A stretch of DNA of 64,000 bases. It comes from Ashinkailepas kermadecensis. Lineage: Eukaryota > Arthropoda > Thecostraca > Neolepadidae. Each line of letters begins with the position of its first letter. The stretch's first letter is position 1. Positions 57,173 through 64,000 of this stretch are shown here, piece by piece. The notes below the pieces were generated by a model, which saw nothing but the letters and a program-made list of their open reading frames with translations, had not been told where the DNA came from and did no database searches. The stretch is taken from assembly GCA_034440615.1 (NCBI GenBank), contig JAOTOM010004635.1, positions 186,001 through 250,000 of the forward strand, in the 5' to 3' direction. Made by a program: the position numbers and the translations under genes.

Positions 57173-58865
57173 CTAGTGTTGCTCGTGGAGATGAGCTCGT
57201 ACACGCTTCTTGAAGTTAGACAGCTTCAATGTTTTTGTTTCAGTAGGGAGTTTGTTGTAGTGGAAGACAGACGAGTAGAGAAATCTCCTGCGGCCCGCCT
57301 CTCTGTGTATGGCTGGTAGATGCAGGTGGTCGTCTGCACGCGTATGACGGTTTCGCAGGGTAGAGTTTGCAGAGATTTGACCGGCAATGTGCGTTGGCTC
57401 ACCCGTCAGAATGATCTTGTGGAGCAAAGTAAGGCTGTGAAATAGATGCAGATCAGCTGCGGTGAGAAGACCCAACTCGTTACGGGAATCAGAAATATGA
57501 TCAAATTTCCGTAGACCTGACACGACTCTAGTGGCGAAGTTAATGATTTTGTCTAGTCTGTGGATGTTTGCTGCCGACCCATTCCCATAAACAGATATGC
57601 AGTAGCGGATATTGGATATAACTAGGCTATTGACTATAGTGAAGAGGGTACTGGTTGGCAGATGGTGACGCAGAAGGTTCAGGGCCATAAGGAATCCAGT
57701 GCACTTGCGGACCACGACAGCTACATGGGAATCCCACGACATGTGGCGATCAAATGTCACCCCAAGGTTCCTACACGAATGACTTTCATATATCACAGCG
57801 TCCCTAAAGCACACTCGTATCGGGGTAATATTGCGAAGATTCTGACGCGATCAGAACGTGAGAAGCTGAGTTTTGGTCGGGTTTACCTTCAAAACCGTTA
57901 TCCAGCAATAGTCGTATAGTTGGTTCAGACATGTCTCCATCTGATTTATCAGATTTGTGAGATCAGATTTGCGACCGGAGATGAGGACCTGGGTGTCGTC
58001 TGCGAACTGAGTGACGTGTGCTACCGGGACGGGCAAACTGAGGTCGTTCGAAAAGATGCAATAGAGGAGTGGACCTAGTGATAAGCCTTGAAAAACACCT
58101 ATGTTGTTAGGAAGAAAGGAGGAGAGATGCCTGTTTCCGCGTTGATCTGAGATGCTAACAGCCTGCTTGTGCCCTCCCAGATAAGCCTTAAACCAGTCAG
58201 TATCAATTCCATGGAGTTCTAGTTTAGTGAGCAGTTTGGTGTGATCTATTACGTCGAAGCATTTACTGAGGTCCAGAATGCAAAGGAGAGCTATTTCCGA
58301 ACGGTCCATTGCTGCTAGTATTTTGTCCGAAACTGAAATCAGAGCGGTTTCCGTAGAGTGACGTGGTCTGAAGCCGTGCTGAGTTTGGGCCAGTAGGTGG
58401 TTTGCGTTCAGGTAGTGATAGAGTTGCTTCTGCACTACCCTCTCTGTGATTTTGGCGATAACCGGAACCAATGAGATGGGCCTAAAATTAGATGGATCCG
58501 AAGGATCTCCTGATTTGTGAATGGGAGTTACTATTGACTGTTTCCAAGTGGAGGGGATATCAGCTGTAGTCAGGCATGTGTTTATAATGTCGAGCAGCAC
58601 TTCTCCGATAAAAAAGAACAGAAATTGGATGACCTTAATACAGATCCCGTCGGGTCCGCAAGCACTTGTGCTCCTCATAACCATGACAATTTTGGTTAGT
58701 TGTTCGAGGGATATGGGTGATACTTTATAGGAGCTGGTAGAGACGCGCGATAGCCGGCAACTGGGAGGTGTGTGTTCAGACATGTTTGCCTGGCGTTTGA
58801 CCTCTGCTGATACCTTAGGTCCGACACTAACAAAGTATTGATTTAGATGCTCAGGTAGGACCTGG
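57173..58865 (-). pseudogene. LINE reverse transcriptase and C-terminal domain
   Basis: One minus-strand frame is interrupted by a TGA at 57851-57853. RT motifs in order: STSACGPDGI, WKQSIVTPIHKSGD, NFRPISL, TQHGFRPRHSTETAL, LDLSKCFDVIDH, a degenerate GVFQGLSLGPLLY (family usually GVPQGS.LGPLLF) and the catalytic FADD (rc of 57995-58006). The C-terminal part has NLGVTFDRHMSW, ISNIRYCISVYG and an end block with HYNKLPTE. The enzyme copies the element's RNA at the nicked target. The frame continues upstream to about 58865, where a one-base frameshift separates it from the endonuclease frame. Both lesions make the copy inactive. Confidence 0.88.
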
Positions 58866-59773
58866 GGTTGAACTCTATGAGAGCCTTTTTGGTGTCGATA
58901 ATGGGCTTAATAGCACGCCACGCAGCTGATGGGCCTTTCTGTGATATCTTTCTGCTAATATCGTCCCTACAGTCAGCTCTAATAGCTGAGCGAACTTGTC
59001 TGTTAAGTATTTTGTACGTGCTTCTATCTTGCAAATGGAGAGCTACATTTCGCCGGTGCATGAGCTGTTTGGTAGCTTCGCTGACATATGGTGCTGTTGG
59101 GTTCCTAAGTTTGATGTTTCTGAGGGGCAGGTGCTCGTCGAGAATAGGTGTCAGCAATTTCAGCAGGGTGTCCCATTTGTCCGTTACTGAGATGCGCCCG
59201 GTGACCTGTACCCAGTCGATCTCACCAAGGTCAAGAGTCAGTTCCGAGGTATCTACTCGTCCGTAAGAACGTGACTTTATTACGGTGTTAACTGAGGCAG
59301 GCCTGTTTACTTTAATGGAACATATGATAAATTTATGTGGGCTGTAGTGGCAGAAACTCACTCTGGTTCTGCCGACGGAAATGGGCGAGTTTGTTAGGAT
59401 GACATCCAATAGAGAGCCTGTGGCGAATGTAGGGCGCTGCACTGTCATGGTAAGTGAATAGTTGCTGATGAATTCAAGCAGGTGTGTTTTTCTGGGGCTA
59501 TTTGCCGTGTCGAGAAGGTTACAGTTTAGATCACCTGCGAGGTAGAAAGTGCCGGTAAAGTTCAGTGTCGCCAATTGTACCTGTCTTTCGAGCTCAGTGA
59601 AGTCATCATTTAAAGCAGGAAGAGTGTTGCGAGGTGGCCGATAGATTGCCGCTAGAATGAAATACTTTCCGCTCTTCACTTTGACTTTGGCCCAGAGTGA
59701 TTCTAGTTTGGAGCTAGAGTTCGGAGGCATATAAATTTTCAAAACGGTAATAGTTAGAGCTGACTTGGCGATA
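58843..59773 (-). pseudogene. LINE apurinic-type endonuclease domain, 5'-truncated
   Basis: The minus-strand frame contains AAIYRPP, FYLAGDLNCNLLD, GSLLDVILTNSP and a decayed SPHKFIICSI at the position of the SDH...I motif. These are the central and C-terminal motifs of the APE-type nuclease that nicks target DNA. The N-terminal catalytic part is absent. A linker to the RT follows (PSAAWRAIKPIIDTKK). The frame shifts relative to the RT near 58850-58870; the downstream frame there reads PEHLNQYFVSVGPKVSAEVK. The first 11 or so codons of the open frame (upstream of 59773) belong to a foldback and are not original. Confidence 0.82.
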
Positions 59774-59790
59774 ATCGCCAAGTCAGCTCT
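59756..59790. repeat. Perfect inverted repeat at the LINE 5' junction
   Basis: AGAGCTGACTTGGCGAT, a single A, then the exact reverse complement (17-bp arms). Confidence 0.96.
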
Positions 59791-59794
59791 AGCC

Positions 59795-59905
59795 AAGGGA
59801 TGCCACTGTCGATGCCACAGTCGATCATTGATTTGGCCCTTTAATTATTGACTTGACCACCTCAATCATTGGTTTGGCCCCTTTAATCAGGCTGAAGCTT
59901 ATCCA
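59795..59905. repeat. Short diverged direct repeats
   Basis: ATCATTGATTTGGCCCTTTA and ATCATTGGTTTGGCCCCTTT about 45 bp apart, with related ATTATTGACTTGACC between them. Confidence 0.7.
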
Positions 59906-60029
59906 TTGTGCCTATATGGGCCTGGACTAGATAAAAATAGTTTTCGGGGCAGATTTGGCCATCAAAAGGGTCATTTGCCCCTCAACCAACTTCATAAAGT
60001 GGCACCCATGATGGTGTTGGTATGTTTCT

Positions 60030-60033
<4 letters not shown>

Positions 60034-60080
<47 letters not shown>
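60034..60080. repeat. (TG)n microsatellite
   Basis: About 23 TG dinucleotides. Confidence 0.97.
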
Positions 60081-60083
<3 letters not shown>

Positions 60084-61525
60084 TCACACATTTTATTGCA
60101 GAAGTTGTCAGTGTCTGGTCCCCAGATACCAGGGATGCTGTATAGTTTGCAGACATCTCGAATTTCGAGAGAAACATGTTCCCCAAAACTGAAGTGCAGC
60201 CACAAGCAGAGTGGGATTTAAGGCAGCTTAGCAGTGACTTTGTAATATTAACACTTCCCGGATATTTTTGCTGCACAAAATTGAACGAAAATTAAATATC
60301 AGGCTGGAAACATGTAGATTACCTCATATTATTTGGAAAACAGTTCCATTCAGATACGACTAGGTGACCTTAATCCCTGAACATCTATTCAGGTGTTCAG
60401 ATGGCCTTGAAATAAGTTGTAATCCATGGAATTTGTTGCATATGCATGTGCGTGCATGTTGTGCCCATTCAGGTGTTATTGCATTTGTCATGTCAAGCGC
60501 CCATGTCTATCTACTTACCCTTGTTTTTCTGTTTTGTTATCGCCCAATGTCTTGGTGGTCAGTTCTTTGATGAGCAGGATCACCACTGAAATGAAAAAGA
60601 CATTGTACTTGTTGATTTCAGCTATGGAGGTGATGCTTCATAATCACTAGTATTTGTATTTGTGCCTGGTGTGGTATTCCATGATGGCAAAACATTGCAG
60701 CGCAGCTGGTGCAAGCTGGTCCATAAGACCGCGGGGCTGAATTATGGCGCATAATTTGGATGGCGGCATAATCGCATTGAATATGTTGCAATCTTCTTTG
60801 TTTCTCAATGTGTAGCAAGTTCAGGATTTTATATCAATGGGATATAGCCAACCGGGCACATTTTATCCGTGTTGTTAGATGTTAACATGGACGTGCAGGT
60901 CTGTGGAAGTACTGAGAATACGTGTTCGTGGTTTGTGATTGTCCATTTCATGATTCACTCCGCCTATACCCCCACCTCACAGCATATATGGCTACCTATG
61001 CACTGGTGCGCAATGGTGGGTATTTTCTAGAACGAACACCGCGTATATCCGATTAGTTACCTTCGCTAAATCCGGTGATTACTTCAGGGTCAAAGTTACG
61101 TTGCAAGGCATATTCCACCCCGTCACCATAAACATTGTCTGCACAAAGCCGTGATTTTCCCATAGTCAAAGCCCCATTGTCGCGTTGTCACCAGGCCAGC
61201 GATTTTACGATACATGAAGCATGCAATGTCATCACATATCTCAGCTATGGAATTCGGGGTTAGTAGCCCGTGGCACTACAAACAGGCCCAATGTTCACGA
61301 CGACTCTGTCTATCAGAACTGACAATTAGCGATTATATGAGGTGTCGTGTCGGTCGCCGGCCTAATCCGCTGTTCAGTCAGCCGGGAAATGACCCGATCA
61401 GTGGAGCCAGCCAGCTGACGGTTGTGACAGGGGAAGAGAATGAGGCATCTGCGCGGTGACGAACAATGCGGCGGTTTAGCCCGGGCCCGACCGTCCCCGT
61501 CCCGTGCTGACATCACATCAGCGGG
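60081..61525. other. Unassigned intergenic sequence
   Basis: No gene or repeat recognised; AT-moderate until the satellite begins. Confidence 0.35.
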
Positions 61526-61529
61526 GCGG

Positions 61530-64000
61530 CCGACAGTGACGGTCTGCCCGGACCCGCACCAGCCCGGCGACAGTGACGGTCTGCCCGGACCCCCACCAGC
61601 GGGGCGGCCGACAGTGACGGTCTGCCCGGACCCCCACCAGCCGGGCGACAGTGACGGTCTGCCCGGACCCCACCAGCCGGCCGACAGTGACGGTCCGCCC
61701 GGACCCGCACCAGCCGGCCGACAGTGACGGTCCGCCCGGACCCGCACCAGCCGGCCGACAGTGACGGTCTGCACGGACCCCCACCAGCCGGGCGACAGTG
61801 ACGGTCTTCCGGACCACCACCAGCCGGGCAGCCGACAGTGACGGTCTGCCCGGTCCCCCACCAGCCGGGCGACAGTGACGGTCTGCCCGGACCCCCACCA
61901 GCCGGGCGACAGTGACGGTCTGCCCGGACCCCCACCAGCCGGGCGGCCGACAGTGACGGTCTGCCCGGACCCCCACCAGCCGGGCGACAGTGACGGTCTG
62001 CCCGGACCCCCACCAGCCGGGCGACAGTGACGGTCTGCCCGGACCCCCACCAGCCGGGCGACAGTGACGGTCTGCCCGGACCCCCACCAGCCGGGCGGCC
62101 GACAGTGACGGTCTGCCCGGACCCGCACCAGCCGGGCGACAGTGACGGTCTGCCCGGACCCCCACCAGCCGGGCGACAGTGACGGTCTGCCCGGACCCGC
62201 ACCAGCCGGCCGACAGTGACGGTCTGCCCGGACCCCCACCAGCCGGGCGGCCGACAGTGACGGTCTGCCCGGACCCGCACCAGCCGGGCGACAGTGACGG
62301 TCTGCCCGGACCCCCACCAGCCGGGCGACAGTGACGGTCTGCCCGGACCCCCACCAGCCGGGCGACAGTGACGGTCTTCCGGACCACCACCAGCCGGGCA
62401 GCCGACAGTGACGGTCTGCCCGGCCCCCACCAGCCGGGCGACAGTGACGGTCTGCCCGGACCCCCACCAGCCGGGCGACAGTGACGGTCCGCCCGGACCC
62501 GCACCAGCCGGGCGACAGTGACGGTCTTCCCGGACCCCCACCAGCCGGGCGACAGTGACGGTCCGCCCGGACCCGCACCAGCCGGGCGACAGTGACGGTC
62601 TGCCCGGACCCCCACCAGCCCGGCGACAGTGACGGTCTGCCCGGACCCCCACCAGCCGGGCGACAGTCACGGTCTGCCCGGACCCCCACCAGCCGGGCGA
62701 CAGTGACGGTCCGCCCGGACCCCCACCAGCCAGGCGACAGTGACGGTCTGCCCGGACCCCCACCATCCGGGCGACAGTGACGGTCTGCCCGGACCCCCAC
62801 CAGCCGGGCGACAGTGACGGTCTGCCCGGACCCCCACCAGCCGGGCGACAGTGACGGTCTGCCCGGACCCCCACCAGCCGGGCGACAGTGACGGTCTGCC
62901 CGGACCCCCACCAGCCGGGCGACAGTGACGGTCTGCCCGGACCCCCACCAGCCGGGCGACAGTGACGGTCTGCCCGGACCCCCACCAGCCGGGCGACAGT
63001 GACGGTCTGCCCGGACCCCCACCAGCCGGGCGGGTGGCTGACAGTGACGGTCCGCCCGGACCCCCACCAGCCGGGCGACAGTGACGGTCTGCCCGGACCC
63101 CCACCAGCCGGGCGACAGTGACGGTCTGCCCGGACCCCCACCAGCCGGGCGGCCGACAGTGACGGTCTGCCCGGACCCGCACCAGCCGGGCGACAGTGAC
63201 GGTCTGCCCGGACCCCCACCAGCCGGGCGACAGTGACGGTCTGCCCGGACCCCCACCAGCCGGGCGACAGTGACGGTCTGCCCGGACCCCCACCAGCCGG
63301 GCGGCCGACAGTGACGGTCTGCCCGGACCCGCACCAGCCGGGCGACAGTGACGGTCTGCCCGGACCCCCACCAGCCGGGCGACAGTGACGGTCTGCCCGG
63401 ACCCGCACCAGCCGGCCGACAGTGACGGTCTGCCCGGACCCCCACCAGCCGGGCGGCCGACAGTGACGGTCTGCCCGGACCCGCACCAGCCGGGCGACAG
63501 TGACGGTCTGCCCGGACCCCCACCAGCCGGGCGACAGTGACGGTCTGCCCGGACCCCCACCAGCCGGGCGACAGTGACGGTCTTCCGGACCACCACCAGC
63601 CGGGCAGCCGACAGTGACGGTCTGCCCGGTCCCCCACCAGCCGGGCGACAGTGACGGTCTGCCCGGACCCCCACCAGCCGGGCGACAGTGACGGTCCGCC
63701 CGGACCCGCACCAGCCGGGCGACAGTGACGGTCTTCCCGGACCCCCACCAGCCGGGCGACAGTGACGGTCTGCCCGGACCCCCACCAGCCGGGCGACAGT
63801 GACGGTCTGCCCGGACCCCCACCAGCCGGGCGACAGTCACGGTCCGCCCGGACCCGCACCAGCCGGGCGACAGTGACGGTCTGCCCGGACCCCACCAGCC
63901 CGGCGACAGTGACGGTCTGCCCGGACCCCCACCAGCCGGGCGACAGTGACGGTCTGCCCGGACCCCCACCAGCCGGGCGACAGTGACGGTCCGCCCGGAC
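61530..64000. repeat. 37-bp satellite, ~65 copies, continues past window end
   Basis: The unit contains CAGCCGGGCGACAGTGACGG and TCTGCCCGGACCCCCAC, with a 40-41-bp variant (GGGCGGCCGACAG) and a TCTTCCGGACCACCACC variant. Neither the unit nor its variants create stops on the minus strand in any frame, which gives spurious frames of 860 and 818 codons. A ~1.2-kb higher-order block is duplicated (about 62100-62560 and 63310-63765). Confidence 0.98.

Larger units (their letters stand above)
56870..59790 (-). mobile_element. Non-LTR retrotransposon (CR1/L2/Jockey-type), near full ORF2
   Basis: On the minus strand the element runs from a foldback 5' end at about 59773-59790, through endonuclease, RT and C-terminal regions, to a 3' tail of tandem AAAT units (56876-56893 on the plus strand reads (ATTT)n). 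A 6-bp AAGGGA occurs just outside both ends (56870-56875 and 59795-59800) and may be the target duplication. The 5' part of the endonuclease is missing. Confidence 0.85.

Noticed and set aside
61313..63969. Minus-strand open frames of 860 and 818 codons
   Set aside because: They lie in a 37-bp satellite whose units create no stops in any minus frame, so several overlapping frames are open at once. No domain, promoter or codon signal exists.

Overview
The window looks like nuclear DNA from an invertebrate animal, most likely an arthropod. The evidence is a secreted CLIP-domain serine protease, a TATA/Inr(TCAGT)-type core promoter, CR1/L2-like non-LTR retrotransposons, a P-element-like transposase remnant and tRNA-derived SINEs. 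The few real coding stretches have extremely GC-rich third codon positions, while the intergenic DNA is AT-moderate and packed with microsatellites and minisatellites. A crustacean (for example a barnacle) would fit, but this is inference. There are no bacterial-style operons, rRNAs or CRISPR arrays.

Layout. 1-1710: decayed CR1-like LINE (minus). 2126-2167: perfect 42-bp palindrome. 2577-2726: candidate terminal exon. 4880-9880: interspersed repeats, (TA)n tracts and a 500-bp (CTCAT)n block. 11070-12935: two adjacent minisatellites (24 bp, 35 bp). 13520-15035: three more. 16495-18584: core promoter, minisatellite-rich leader and an apparently single-exon CLIP serine protease, the best gene here. 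19630-20753: gag-like ORF with a CCCH motif. 20761-27245: a 55-62-bp satellite split by a 5.5-kb element (21353-26883) that has 15-bp terminal inverted repeats and an 8-bp target duplication (hAT-like). That element carries nested MITE-like copies and a 21-bp minisatellite. 27.8 kb and 38.4-38.7 kb: two copies of an unrecognised repeat sharing a conserved reading frame. 29971-30209: a near-perfect inverted repeat with ~115-bp arms. 30.8-49.7 kb: many minisatellites, two (CT)n loci sharing a flank, two tRNA-derived SINEs, a LINE fragment and little else.

49752-51889: two exons of a membrane protein resembling TMEM200. The second exon's splice donor runs straight into a 29-bp minisatellite whose units repeat that donor. 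53086-53520: long (TA)n. 53882-54800: broken P-element-like transposase. 56870-59790: nearly complete but decayed LINE whose 5' end folds back on itself. 61530-64000: a 37-bp satellite with ~1.2-kb higher-order structure that runs off the window end.

The genes do not form one pathway. The unifying theme is repeats interacting with genes and with each other: minisatellites at exon borders and in a gene leader, a transposon inside a satellite, and a satellite inside that transposon. The longest open frames in the window (860, 818 and 500 aa) are by-products of tandem repeats, not genes. All assignments come from reading the sequence and remembered family features; no database search was run.
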